64,000 nt of DNA from CAVXGU01 sp963761615 (lineage in GTDB: Bacteria; Acidobacteriota; Vicinamibacteria; Vicinamibacterales; CAVVIG01): positions 1,178,001 to 1,242,000 of the forward strand of contig CAVXGU010000003.1 of NCBI GenBank assembly GCA_963761615.1, in the 5' to 3' direction. Each line of letters opens with the position of its first letter. Position 1 is the first letter of the stretch. Positions 34,051 through 41,988 of this stretch are shown piece by piece. The translations under genes were made by a program, and so were the position numbers. The notes beneath the pieces are model-generated. The model searched no databases. It saw nothing but the letters and a program-made list of their open reading frames with translations, and was not told the origin of the DNA.

Positions 34051-35061
34051 ATGTTCCGACTAGCCAGGCGCCTGTCCGTCGCCCTGATCGTGGTGGTGGC
34101 CCTGTCCATGCCCTTCAGTGCGCAGAAGAAGGGCCGTACGGGTACACGCGAGGCGGACGCCAAGGCATCGGCCGCGATCTGGAGCGACCCGGGCAGCGTC
34201 GCTTCCCTCGATCTGATTTACGGTGTCGGCGGGAAGACGCATGCGCCCGATCCAGGCGGCACGTACACCTTCGTCAAGGAGGACATGGCCGGCACCAGTC
34301 CCAAGTTCGAGATTCGGGACGCGCAGGGCGTTCGGTGGAAGGTGAAGCTCGGCGCGGAGCCCGGGTCGGAGACCGCGGCCACGCGCTTTCTGTGGGCGGC
34401 CGGCTACTTCGTGGACGAAGACTATTACCTGGCGTCGCTCAAGGTGACGGGGATGCCGACCCTGCAACGGGGCGGGAAGTTCGTCCTCGCGGACGGGACT
34501 GTCCGCCGGGCCCGGCTGGAGCGCGACCTGCCCGGCCTGAAAAAGGAAGGCGGGTGGAACTGGTTCGCCAATCCGTTCACCGGCACGCGCGAGCTGAACG
34601 GCCTGCGGATCATGATGTCGCTGGTGAACGACTGGGACCTGAGCGAGGCGAACAACTCGATCGACCAGACGGACGGCCAGCGCCGCTACGTCGTGTCCGA
34701 CCTGGGCGCCAGCTTCGGCAACACCGGAAACAGCCTCACGCGATCCAAGGGCGAGCCGAGGGACTATGCGGGCTCGACCTTCATCGATGACGCGTCCGGT
34801 CCGGCGATCGACTTCGTGATGCACAGCCGGCCGTTCTTCCTGGGCGTCGTCAACGTCAACAACTATCGCGACCGGACGCGGATGGAGCGGGTGGCCAAGC
34901 ACATTCCGCGCGCCGACGCGCAGTGGCTCGGGCGGCGGCTCTCGCAGCTGTCCGACGAGCAGATCCGCGACGGGTTCCGCGCGGGGGGCTACGCGGGCGG
35001 TGACCTCGAGACGTACACGCAGACCATGCGGAAGCGGATCGCCGAACTGGGTGCGCTGTGA
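34051..35061 (+). CDS. Secreted protein with kinase-like motifs, function unknown
   Basis: A 336-residue exported protein (signal about 1-24, cleavage near PFSAQ). I do not recognise a named family. A set of spaced motifs resembles a protein-kinase-like fold: a basic strand VRWKVKLG (K97/K99), a helix glutamate in GSETAATRFLWAAGY (E107), a catalytic-loop-like DWDLSEANN (D196, N201/N202) and a DFG-like VSDLGASFG (D217). HipA, FAM20-type secreted kinases and lipid kinases use such layouts. A periplasmic kinase would be unusual, so this is a hypothesis. It overlaps the PLD-like gene by four bases. Confidence 0.75.
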   Translation: MFRLARRLSVALIVVVALSMPFSAQKKGRTGTREADAKASAAIWSDPGSVASLDLIYGVGGKTHAPDPGGTYTFVKEDMAGTSPKFEIRDAQGVRWKVKLGAEPGSETAATRFLWAAGYFVDEDYYLASLKVTGMPTLQRGGKFVLADGTVRRARLERDLPGLKKEGGWNWFANPFTGTRELNGLRIMMSLVNDWDLSEANNSIDQTDGQRRYVVSDLGASFGNTGNSLTRSKGEPRDYAGSTFIDDASGPAIDFVMHSRPFFLGVVNVNNYRDRTRMERVAKHIPRADAQWLGRRLSQLSDEQIRDGFRAGGYAGGDLETYTQTMRKRIAELGAL

Positions 35062-36206
35062 AGCTGATCGTCGCGCCAGAGGCCGGCGTCGGGCCGCTGC
35101 TGGCCGGGATCAGGAGCGCAAAGAAGAGCGTGGAGATTGCCATCTTCCGCTTCGATCGGCGCGACATCGAAATGGCGCTGAAGGCGTCGGCGGCCGCCAA
35201 GCGCGTCGGGGTGACCGCCGTCATCGCGTTCGCCAACCGGGGCGGCGAACAGAATCTCCGCCGGCTCGAGCAGCGCTTCCTCGATGCGGGCATCATCGTG
35301 GCCCGCAGCGCCAGCGATCTGAGCCGCTATCACGGGAAGTACGTCCTGATCGATCGCCGCGTGCTCTACGTCCTGTCGTTCAACTTCACGCACCTGGACA
35401 TCGACCACAGCCGGGGCTTCGGCCTGGTGACCACCAACCCGAACTGGATCCGCGAAGCCGCGAGGCTGTTCGAGGCGGACTGCACGCATACCGCGTACGT
35501 CCCGGCGAGGCGAACGGACACGTTTGTCGTGAGCCCCACGAACTCGCGGCGAGTGCTGGGGGCCTTCCTGCGGGGGGCGCGATCCCAGCTGCTGATCTAC
35601 GACCCGAAGATCTCGGATACGGAGATGCTGCGCCTGCTGCACGAACGGGCGAAGGCGGGCGTCGAAGTCAAGGTCATCGGCTCCATCGCCGGACTCACCG
35701 ACCTCGACGTGCAGAAGCTGAGCGGCACGCGGCTGCACACCCGCACCATCATCCGGGACCGGCGTCAAGCCTTCATTGGCAGCCAGAGTCTTCGCAAGGC
35801 GGAGCTGGATGCGCGTCGAGAGGTGGGGCTGATCGTCCGGGACGCGAAGGTCGTGAGGCGGCTGCTGGAGACGTTCGAGGCCGACTGGACGTCGACGGCC
35901 AGCAGAAGGGCCGTGGCGGCACCGAAGGAACGAAGCAAGGCCGAGCCGAACGCGGAAGCGGAGAAGACAGGCGTGTCCGACCGAGATGCCGAGAAGGCCG
36001 TCCAGATCCTCACGAAGGAGCTGGACCCGCTCGTCGTGAGCGTGAAGAAGGCCGTGAGGATCGCCGTGGCCAAGATCGGCGACGACGTCCTCAGCGACAG
36101 CGACGTCAAGGACACGATGAAGGACGTCGTCAAGCGGGCCGTCAAGGACGCGGTGAAAGAAGCCGTGCACGACGCCCACGACGCCAGGGTCAGGGAGGCG
36201 TCCTAG
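35058..36206 (+). CDS. Phospholipase D-like protein
   Basis: A 382-residue protein with GTG start overlapping the kinase-like gene. It contains two PLD motifs: YHGKYVLIDRR (H92-x-K94-x4-D99) and LHTRTIIRDRR (H227-x-R229-x4-D234). In the second, Arg replaces the usual Lys, yet GSQSLR follows as in active enzymes. No signal peptide is seen. The C-terminal ~100 residues are a charged helical tail (KDTMKDVVKRAVKDAVKEAV). The PLD family includes phospholipases, cardiolipin synthases and nucleases; the absence of membrane anchors argues against cardiolipin synthase. Confidence 0.85.
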   Translation: MKLIVAPEAGVGPLLAGIRSAKKSVEIAIFRFDRRDIEMALKASAAAKRVGVTAVIAFANRGGEQNLRRLEQRFLDAGIIVARSASDLSRYHGKYVLIDRRVLYVLSFNFTHLDIDHSRGFGLVTTNPNWIREAARLFEADCTHTAYVPARRTDTFVVSPTNSRRVLGAFLRGARSQLLIYDPKISDTEMLRLLHERAKAGVEVKVIGSIAGLTDLDVQKLSGTRLHTRTIIRDRRQAFIGSQSLRKAELDARREVGLIVRDAKVVRRLLETFEADWTSTASRRAVAAPKERSKAEPNAEAEKTGVSDRDAEKAVQILTKELDPLVVSVKKAVRIAVAKIGDDVLSDSDVKDTMKDVVKRAVKDAVKEAVHDAHDARVREAS

Positions 36207-36355
36207 AGGCGGCCGGCGAGAAGCAGGACCACCAGGATGACGACGATCAGGCCAAGTCCACCACTGGGACCATAGCCCCAGCTGCGGCTATGCGGCCACA
36301 CGGGAAGGACTCCGAGCAGCATCAACACCGCGAGAACGACCAGAATGGTGACCAT
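36203..36355 (-). CDS. DUF3309 family small membrane protein
   Basis: A 50-residue protein with two membrane helices around a conserved centre: MVTILVVLAVLMLLGVLPVW, then PHSRSWGYGPSGGLGLIVVI and a short end. The WPHSRSWGYGPSGGLG core is the DUF3309 signature. These peptides are membrane-embedded and of unknown function. A purine-rich stretch containing GGAGG precedes the ATG at 36355, and an island dyad lies 65 bp upstream. Its stop codon overlaps the convergent PLD-like gene. Confidence 0.85.
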   Translation of the reverse strand: MVTILVVLAVLMLLGVLPVWPHSRSWGYGPSGGLGLIVVILVVLLLAGRL

Positions 36356-36420
36356 GTGTACTCCTCCGTTGATCGGCAGTTGACGTCGAAGGGCAGGATA
36401 CCGCTGACACGCCGGTCGAT

Positions 36421-36438
36421 CTGTTCACTAACGCACGT
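36421..36438. promoter_or_regulatory. Island dyad upstream of DUF3309 gene
   Basis: CTGTTCACTAACGCACGT: perfect left half (CTGTTCAC), weak right half. It is 65 bp upstream of the start at 36355 and is the last clear copy on the right side of the island. Confidence 0.4.
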
Positions 36439-36611
36439 CGGTGTGACATCGCTCCGGCGCGCGAGGTCCCGGTGATCGGCGTCGCGTTGCCGACGTGGAG
36501 TGTGGAGCGGCTGCACGCGCGCGTGACCGACAGCATCCGGCGAGCGGGCGGCGTCGATAGCCCGCGCGGGCCTCGCGATCTGCTCGCCCCGCTCACCTAT
36601 GTCAGTGGGGA

Positions 36612-36881
36612 CTATCGAGATCCGGGCAGGCTCGTGGCCATCAAGGAGGCGTCGGGACGCCTGCCATCCACCTCCGGCACGTGTCGAGCCGGGATGCGGC
36701 CGGACCCCCCACTGTAGGTGTTGGCACGCAAGGCCCTCAGCGTCTCGTCGCGCCGGGCGGCGAGCTCGCGCGCGAGAAGACGATCCGTGTGAGCCATCGT
36801 GGCCTTGGTCGCCTGGGCTTCAGCCAGGAGGCGGTTGACGCGGGTCAGAAATCGGGCCCGGCTGTCGTGGTCGAGCGGCAT
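36612..36881 (-). CDS. Possible small cytoplasmic protein
   Basis: An 89-codon frame, MPLDHDSRARFLTRVNRLLA then EAQATKATMAHTDRLLAREL, predicted helical in the first 50 residues and disordered afterwards. An AAGGTG stretch precedes the ATG at 36881. No family is recognised. Coding status is uncertain; the helical, balanced composition makes it more likely real than other frames in this interval. Confidence 0.4.
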   Translation of the reverse strand: MPLDHDSRARFLTRVNRLLAEAQATKATMAHTDRLLARELAARRDETLRALRANTYSGGSGRIPARHVPEVDGRRPDASLMATSLPGSR

Positions 36882-36995
36882 CAGACTGTTCTCACCTTTT
36901 CGGCGATCATAAACGGCGCGTGACGGGGCGGCTATCCTGTTTTGAACGCGGACGCTGGTTCGGCGAGGGGGACCGGTCGTCTGTCTGCGCGTCGG

Positions 36996-37529
36996 TCACT
37001 TCAGCGGCACGACGGTGCCGGTGAGATTCTCTGTCCCAATCGACACGGATAACTCGCCGTCGGTGACTGAGATGCTGAAGGCGATCCGGCGCTCGAGGCG
37101 CGCGACCAGCGCGGCGACGAGTGCGCGATCGATCGCGTACAACTCCAGCGCCTCGGCCCGGTGGATTCTTTCGCCCGCAATCTGGCTCAGGTACTGCCGC
37201 GGAGCCTTGTGTGTGTAGACGACCACGCGCCGCGCGATCTTCGACGCCTTGTGCAGCCGGCCGGCATCGGGTGTGCCGACGTCGATCCAGCTCGTGATGG
37301 CGCCGGTTGGATCGCGAACCGCGATGGCCGGCTGATCGGGCTCCGACACACCCTGCGAGAACGCGATCCCGGTTCTGAATTCGAGCAGGTACGCCAGCAC
37401 GCGCGCGACGAGGTGTGGCTCGGATTCCGACGGGTGACGGGCGACACGCAACGCGAGAGACTCGTACACGGCGCGATCGTGGTGGGCGAGCTCGACGTCG
37501 AAGTTGTAGAGGGTGGCTTGAAGCGCCAT
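36996..37529 (-). CDS. yaeQ: YaeQ family protein
   Basis: A 177-residue protein with the YaeQ layout: ATLYNFDVELAHHDRAVYES, LALRVARHPSESEPHLVARV, EPDQPAIAV and the basic KASKIARRVVVYTHK. YaeQ adopts a PD-(D/E)xK nuclease-like fold; its cellular role is unclear. The length is normal for the family. The gene follows the methyltransferase with no gap, so the two are cotranscribed. Confidence 0.92.
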   Translation of the reverse strand: MALQATLYNFDVELAHHDRAVYESLALRVARHPSESEPHLVARVLAYLLEFRTGIAFSQGVSEPDQPAIAVRDPTGAITSWIDVGTPDAGRLHKASKIARRVVVYTHKAPRQYLSQIAGERIHRAEALELYAIDRALVAALVARLERRIAFSISVTDGELSVSIGTENLTGTVVPLK

Positions 37530-38210
37530 CTACGAATCGGACGGCAGCGCCGAGGGCGAGCCGATCAGCAGCCTGTTCTTCGGCGTGATGTCCGCAGGGA
37601 TGACCTGGGTCCAGATGCGATAACCCGCACCGGCCAGCGAGCGCGCCCGCATCACGTCGATGGCGAGCGATTCGTCCATCCAGCCGGAGAGCCCTCCGGC
37701 ATCACAGGCATCGACGTCGTGGCAACAGGCGAGGACCGCCACGCGTGCCCGCGCCGCGATCGCGCGCTCGAGGACGACATCCGTGAGCCGGCCGCACGCG
37801 TGGATCGACACGACGATGTCTGTCGGCAGAAGGACGACCGACTCCAACGGGCCTTCATGGAAATGGACCCGTCCATCCAGCCGTGGCCATCCGTCGACCA
37901 GCGCCCGGTGCAATGTCGCGGCCGAAGGCGGGACGACCTTGTCGACGGCGAGTGCGTGTGGTGACGTGTCGTCGAGGATGAGCATCAACTGGGCGAGCAG
38001 TCCGTGGCCGGCGCCGAGGTCCACGACGCGGCCGCCCCGAACGAGACGTCGGACGCGCCGGGCGGTCTCCCACGCTTCGTACAGCTCCTTGCGCGGCAAA
38101 CAGGCGGCGTGACAGACCACCCGGGCGACGCGATCCAGTAGCGTGTCGCCTGGAAAGCGGGCGAGGTCATGTGCGGTGAGCCGGCCGCGCGACGAGGGCG
38201 AGAAGGCCAC
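37530..38210 (-). CDS. SAM-dependent methyltransferase
   Basis: A 226-residue class I methyltransferase-like protein. SAM-binding motif I is VVDLGAGHGLLAQLML (residues about 62-77), then an acidic strand end LAVDKV, and SIHACGRLTDVVLERAIA resembling a catalytic loop. The N-terminus carries a Cys/His segment (VARVVCHAACLPRKELYEAW). Similar proteins occur beside yaeQ in other bacteria, but the substrate is unknown. The upstream region contains repeat copy 2 and the tRNA. Confidence 0.78.
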   Translation of the reverse strand: MAFSPSSRGRLTAHDLARFPGDTLLDRVARVVCHAACLPRKELYEAWETARRVRRLVRGGRVVDLGAGHGLLAQLMLILDDTSPHALAVDKVVPPSAATLHRALVDGWPRLDGRVHFHEGPLESVVLLPTDIVVSIHACGRLTDVVLERAIAARARVAVLACCHDVDACDAGGLSGWMDESLAIDVMRARSLAGAGYRIWTQVIPADITPKNRLLIGSPSALPSDS

Positions 38211-38237
38211 AGAAGAGGATACATGGTCTCAACGGTT

Positions 38238-38361
38238 TGCGTTTCGCTGTGGCGGCCGAGCTTCAGGTCGGCTTCGCATTGGCGGACCTGAAGGTCCGCG
38301 GCTACAGCGATCTCGGGGTGACACCGATCTCGGGGCGACACCGAACTCGAAAACGCCGTAG
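38238..38361 (+). repeat. Intergenic palindromic repeat, copy 2 (two tandem units)
   Basis: Same element as at 26467 and 42703: TTTCGCTGTGGCGGCC, a palindromic arm around CTTCAGGTCGG, CTTCGCATTGGCGGACC, a second arm around TGAAGGTCC, CGGCTACAGCG, then two CGATCTCGGGGyGACAC units and CTCGAAAACGCCGTAG. It lies between the methyltransferase gene and the tRNA. Confidence 0.88.
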
Positions 38362-38372
38362 AACGAGATAGA

Positions 38373-38461
38373 TGGTGCCGGAGGAGGGAGTCGAACCCTC
38401 ACGGGCCGTAAAGCCCACGGGATTTTGAGTCCCGCGCGTCTGCCAGTTTCACCACTCCGGC
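38373..38461 (-). tRNA. tRNA-Leu (CAA)
   Basis: The 89-base minus-strand gene has a 7-bp acceptor stem (GCCGGAG with CTCCGGC), encoded CCA, a long type II variable arm typical of Leu/Ser tRNAs, a T-loop GGTTCGACTCC and an anticodon loop CTCAAAA within GGGA/TCCC, giving anticodon CAA for UUG. It is independent of the flanking protein genes. Confidence 0.95.
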
Positions 38462-38614
38462 GGCAGGATTGGGCCCAGCGTAGCACAGCGCTTCGTGGGC
38501 CCGCGGGACCGCCGTCCGGCGCAAAACTCGTGTGTCACCGAGTGTCTTCGGCTATCATGGAACGGTCACTCGTCGGCGATCCCCCTTGCCAATCCAACTT
38601 GAGGAGAGTCACTC

Positions 38615-39145
38615 ATGCATGTCTGCCACTCGATGAGGTCTGCCCGCGTCCGCGGCGCCGCACCTTTCGCCGCTCTGACGCTGGCGGTCTTCGTCAGCGC
38701 CTGCGGCGGCGGGAGCGAAACTCCGGCCCAGTCGAAGCCTGCCGAGGCGCCGGCCCCCGCGCCGGCGGCCGCGTCCGCCGCGTCCGCGATGCCCGCCGGT
38801 CCTCACGTGATGTTCGTCGAGCCCACCGACGGTGCTACGGTCAAGAGCCCCGTTCACATCAAGCTCGAGATGGCGAACTACGAGCTCGCGGCCGTGCCGA
38901 AGGGCACCGTCGAGACCGCGCGCACCGGCATGGCGCACCACCACCTGGGCGTGGACACGCAGTGCCTGCCGGCGGGCGAGGCCATTCCCAAGGCCAGCCC
39001 CTGGGTGCACTTCGGCGACGGCTCGACCGAAATGGACCTCCAGCTCCCTCCGGGCGATCACACGATCACCGCGGAAGCCGGCGACGACCTGCACCACGCC
39101 GTCGAAGGGATGTGCTCGACGATCACGGTCCACGTCAGCGAGTAA
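38615..39145 (+). CDS. DUF4399 lipoprotein
   Basis: A 176-residue exported lipoprotein. The lipobox VFVSAC gives the lipidated Cys at about residue 29, followed by an Ala/Pro linker. The DUF4399 domain then shows HVMFVEPTDGATVKSPVHIK, TGMAHHHLGVDTQCLPAGEA, DLQLPPGDHTITAEAGDDLH and HAVEGMCSTITVHV. The conserved histidines suggest metal binding, but the function is not established. GAGGAGAG precedes the ATG at 38615; ATG 38633 is an alternative start. Confidence 0.85.
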   Translation: MHVCHSMRSARVRGAAPFAALTLAVFVSACGGGSETPAQSKPAEAPAPAPAAASAASAMPAGPHVMFVEPTDGATVKSPVHIKLEMANYELAAVPKGTVETARTGMAHHHLGVDTQCLPAGEAIPKASPWVHFGDGSTEMDLQLPPGDHTITAEAGDDLHHAVEGMCSTITVHVSE

Positions 39146-39290
39146 CCCCTGCGGTGCCGGCAGATTGGGGGCGTCCGCCTCCGGTCTGCCGGTGCCCGTT
39201 TTGGCCCGGATCCGCACACCACGAGCGACTCGGGCGTGCGCCAGAAGCCCGGGTCTCTGCCAGAAAACCCCCGTTTTGGGCCGTTTCTCG

Positions 39291-39320
39291 TTGATTTTCG
39301 GCCAGTTGGCAGGCTATACT
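39291..39320 (+). promoter_or_regulatory. Sigma70-type promoter of carD
   Basis: TTGATT (39291-39296), 18-bp spacer, TATACT (39315-39320). Transcription would start near 39327, leaving a leader of about 65 bases before the GTG of carD. It is one of the few clear housekeeping-type promoters in this GC-rich window. Confidence 0.55.
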
Positions 39321-39391
39321 TAAAGGACTGCCGTCACCGTTTCGGCCTTCCATACTGCTCGCGTCATACGCAGAGGCTTACAGGGGGAATC

Positions 39392-39976
39392 GTGACATTC
39401 CAAGTCGGCGACAAGGTCATTTACCCGAATCATGGGCTCGGTATTGTCGAGCGGATCGAAGACAAGACGATCCTCGGCACGACGTGCGGCTTCTACCATC
39501 TGCGAATCGTGGCCAACGAGACCACCGTGCTCGTCCCGGTGGCCAATGTCGACGGCGTCGGCCTGCGACGCGCGATCAGCGACGAGGAGGTCGATCGGCT
39601 GTTCACCCTGCTCGGCGACGGCAAGATCGACAACCACCAGAACTGGAAGGGTCGCTTCAAGGACAACTCCGACAAGATGCGCAGCGGCTCGATCTACGAC
39701 GTGGCCGACGTTCTCAAAAGCCTGACGTTCCTCGCCAAGTCGAAGAGCCTCTCGTTCCGTGAGAAGCGGATGCTCGACCGCGCCAAGTTCCTGATCGTCT
39801 CGGAGGTCTCCGAGGTGGTGCGCGAGGCCGCCGCCGACATCGAGGTGCGGGTCGACAGCGCCCTCGAGCGCTGCTTCACGACCAAGGCCCGTACGGCCGC
39901 CCGCGCCAAGGTCGTCAAGGCCGCTCCCCGGGCGGCTGCCGCCGCCTCCGGCCGCCGTACCGCGCGGGCCTCGTAA
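39392..39976 (+). CDS. carD: CarD family RNA polymerase-binding regulator
   Basis: A 194-residue protein with GTG start (AGGGGGAA at 39382-39389). The N-terminal RNA-polymerase-interaction domain is FQVGDKVIYPNHGLGIVERI, EDKTILGTTCGFYHLRIVAN and VLVPVANVDGVGLR. The helical DNA-binding part includes NWKGRFKDNSDKMRSGSIYD and SFREKRMLDRAKFLIVSEVS. The C-terminus adds a Lys/Ala/Arg-rich tail not essential to the family. CarD stabilises open promoter complexes, chiefly at rRNA promoters. It has its own promoter. Confidence 0.95.
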   Translation: MTFQVGDKVIYPNHGLGIVERIEDKTILGTTCGFYHLRIVANETTVLVPVANVDGVGLRRAISDEEVDRLFTLLGDGKIDNHQNWKGRFKDNSDKMRSGSIYDVADVLKSLTFLAKSKSLSFREKRMLDRAKFLIVSEVSEVVREAAADIEVRVDSALERCFTTKARTAARAKVVKAAPRAAAAASGRRTARAS

Positions 39977-39980
39977 GGGC

Positions 39981-40080
39981 GGTGGCCCAGGGGTAGGGCT
40001 CAGGGATTGGCGAGATCGCGCGCCGTGACGCGCGGAACAGCGGGAATCTCGCCAATCCCTGACCCCTGTCCACCGGCCAC
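39981..40080. terminator. Long hairpin after carD
   Basis: A 15-bp perfect stem, 40001-40015 (CAGGGATTGGCGAGA) with 40047-40061, and outward pairing of CAGGGG/CCCCTG and GTGGCC/GGCCAC. It fills the gap between the carD stop and the plsC start. It may terminate carD or be a mobile palindromic element; there is no T-run. Confidence 0.5.
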
Positions 40081-40089
40081 TGATTCCGA

Positions 40090-40806
40090 GTGATCGCCCT
40101 CCGCTCGATCCTCACCTATCTCGGCGTTTCGTTGTACGTCCTGGTCGCCGCACCGGTCGGCATGCTGCTGGCCATCGTGCTGCGCTCGAAGCAGATCCTC
40201 TATACGCTCGGTCACGCGGGCGTCCGGCTGGGGCTCGCCCTGTCGGGCATCTCGTACCGCGTGGCCGGGGACGAGCACCTGCCCGTCGATCGCGCCGCCG
40301 TCTACTGCTGCAACCACCAGAGCAACGTGGACCCGCCGGTGCTCTTCGAGGCGCTCCACCCGCGGATGCACATTCTCTACAAGGCCGAGATCGACCGCAT
40401 TCCGCTGCTCGCCCGCGCGTTCCGCGCCGGCGGCTTCATCCCGATCGACCGCGCCCACAAGGAAGCGGCGCTGCGGGCCATCGAGCGCGGGGCCGCCTCG
40501 CTGCGCGCGGGCAACTCGTTCCTCATCTTCCCCGAGGGCACGCGCAGCCGCACCGGCGAGCTGCTCCCCTTCAAGAAGGGGGGCTTCACCATGGCCATGA
40601 AGGCCGGTGCGCCCATCGTCCCGGTCGCCATCCAGGGGGGGCGGGACGCCATGCGCCGGGGCAGCCCGTTCGTTCGGCCGGTCACGCTGAGCATCCGCGT
40701 CGGCGCGCCGATCGAGACGCAGGGCCTGCCGCCCGCGGAGCGCGCCGCGCTCATCGACCGCGTGCGCGCCTCGATCGACGCCATGCTCGCGGAAGGACCG
40801 ATCTAA
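40090..40806 (+). CDS. plsC: 1-acyl-sn-glycerol-3-phosphate acyltransferase
   Basis: A 238-residue membrane-associated acyltransferase making phosphatidic acid from lysophosphatidic acid. N-terminal membrane helix (LGVSLYVLVAAPVGMLLAIV), then the catalytic NHQSNVD (NHx4D), FIPIDRAHKEAALRAI, the substrate-binding FPEGTRSRTGELLPFKKGGF and PIVPVAIQGG. GTG start. Converges on the Ig-like protein gene with a four-base overlap. Confidence 0.93.
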   Translation: MIALRSILTYLGVSLYVLVAAPVGMLLAIVLRSKQILYTLGHAGVRLGLALSGISYRVAGDEHLPVDRAAVYCCNHQSNVDPPVLFEALHPRMHILYKAEIDRIPLLARAFRAGGFIPIDRAHKEAALRAIERGAASLRAGNSFLIFPEGTRSRTGELLPFKKGGFTMAMKAGAPIVPVAIQGGRDAMRRGSPFVRPVTLSIRVGAPIETQGLPPAERAALIDRVRASIDAMLAEGPI

Positions 40807-41930
40807 CCGCCCAGGTCGAACGTCACGCGCCAGGGCTTGAGCGGCTGGCCGTCGGTCCCCGTGATCCCCGCGTCGAGCGCGAGGGCGAGCGTCTGGAAGG
40901 ACGCGAGCGGCGCGGCGAACGTGACTTCCAGCACCCGGCTGGCCGGTCGATAGGCGGTCGTGAAGGCGGGAACAGGCGGCGCCTCGCCGGCCGGGCGGCC
41001 GGTCGCCTGGACGTAGCCCGCCGTGATGTGCCCCTTGACGGTCTTGGGGTCGATGTCGCGCGAGAACTGGATGCGCACGGTGGTGTCGAGCGCGACGCCG
41101 GTCTCACCCTGCGTCGGAGCGCTGAAGATCACTTCCGGCGGCGGCGCCGCCGGCACGCGCACCGGCGACTCCTCCCGCGTCGGCATGGCCGCCGGCGGCG
41201 TGCCGAGCGAGACGTCGCCCTCCTTCGCCTCGATCCACTGCAGGCCGTGGCCTTCGTGCACGACGCCCGTCACGGTGAGCCAGCGTCCGGTATCGAGCCG
41301 GCGGTCCAGCGACAGGTCGAAGTCGCGCCCCTTGGGCCGTGCGCCGGACACCCACACGGCGGCGTCGGCCGAGCGAAGCACGAAGTCCCAGCGGCTGCGC
41401 CCCGGGGCGTCGGGCAGGTCGCCGAGGAGATTCCGGCCGCTGAACTGTCCGGTGAGCGTCACGGTCTGATCGACGTAGCGCGCCGGGAAGAGCACCACAC
41501 TGCGGATGGTCGGCGCGGGCGGCGCGGCGGTCGTCTCGATCCGGCTGGCCACGATCGCCAGCACCTGGCCGGCACTCGGCCAGGCGGCGTCCGGGTCCAG
41601 ATGGAACGTCCGCTGGACGTCGATCGCCGCGAGCCGCGGATCGTCGGGGTGCATCCGCCCCACGTCCCAGAAGTCGCCCAGGACCTCGACCGAGCCCTCG
41701 GGGGCGCTGTCCTTCACGAGGACGCGCATCGAGAGGCCGTCGCTCTTCAGCCACCACTCGCCGTCGTCGCGGAGGGCGAGCGTGCCGTCGACGAGGATCG
41801 GCCGCAGGTGGAAGTAGCCGGGGTAGGAGATGAGGGCCGCGAGATTCGTGGCGCGGCGCACGGCCGACTGCGCGACGAGCGTCGCGCCGAGCGCCAGGAC
41901 GCCGATCGCGAGTCGCCCCGTCCGGTGCAC
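40803..41930 (-). CDS. Secreted protein with bacterial Ig-like domain
   Basis: A 375-residue exported protein starting at GTG 41930 (AGGAA upstream; HRTGRLAIGVLALGATLVAQ is the signal). The central part has repeated strands around RYVDQTVTLTGQFSGRNLLG and RWLTVTGVVHEGHGL, resembling OB/nucleic-acid-binding-like folds. The C-terminus (EVIFSAPTQGETGVALDTTV; IQFSRDIDPKTVKG) is a Big_5-type Ig-like domain. Such proteins are frequent in Acidobacteriota with unknown role. The frame is open upstream of 41930, but that part is antisense to the GT2 gene. Confidence 0.75.
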   Translation of the reverse strand: MHRTGRLAIGVLALGATLVAQSAVRRATNLAALISYPGYFHLRPILVDGTLALRDDGEWWLKSDGLSMRVLVKDSAPEGSVEVLGDFWDVGRMHPDDPRLAAIDVQRTFHLDPDAAWPSAGQVLAIVASRIETTAAPPAPTIRSVVLFPARYVDQTVTLTGQFSGRNLLGDLPDAPGRSRWDFVLRSADAAVWVSGARPKGRDFDLSLDRRLDTGRWLTVTGVVHEGHGLQWIEAKEGDVSLGTPPAAMPTREESPVRVPAAPPPEVIFSAPTQGETGVALDTTVRIQFSRDIDPKTVKGHITAGYVQATGRPAGEAPPVPAFTTAYRPASRVLEVTFAAPLASFQTLALALDAGITGTDGQPLKPWRVTFDLGG

Positions 41931-41988
41931 GGTACCATTCCTAGCACACCGCGGCCCCTGACGTCGTGGTATTCTCCTGGGCGACTCC

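Noticed and set aside
36472..36717. 81-codon plus-strand open frame
   Set aside because: GTG start without ribosome-binding site; Pro/Gly/Arg-rich text and antisense to a more plausible minus-strand frame at 36612-36881.
36936..36953. Possible further island dyad containing TTTTGAACGC
   Set aside because: Only one half-site resembles the dyad; the other half has no match, so it was not counted.
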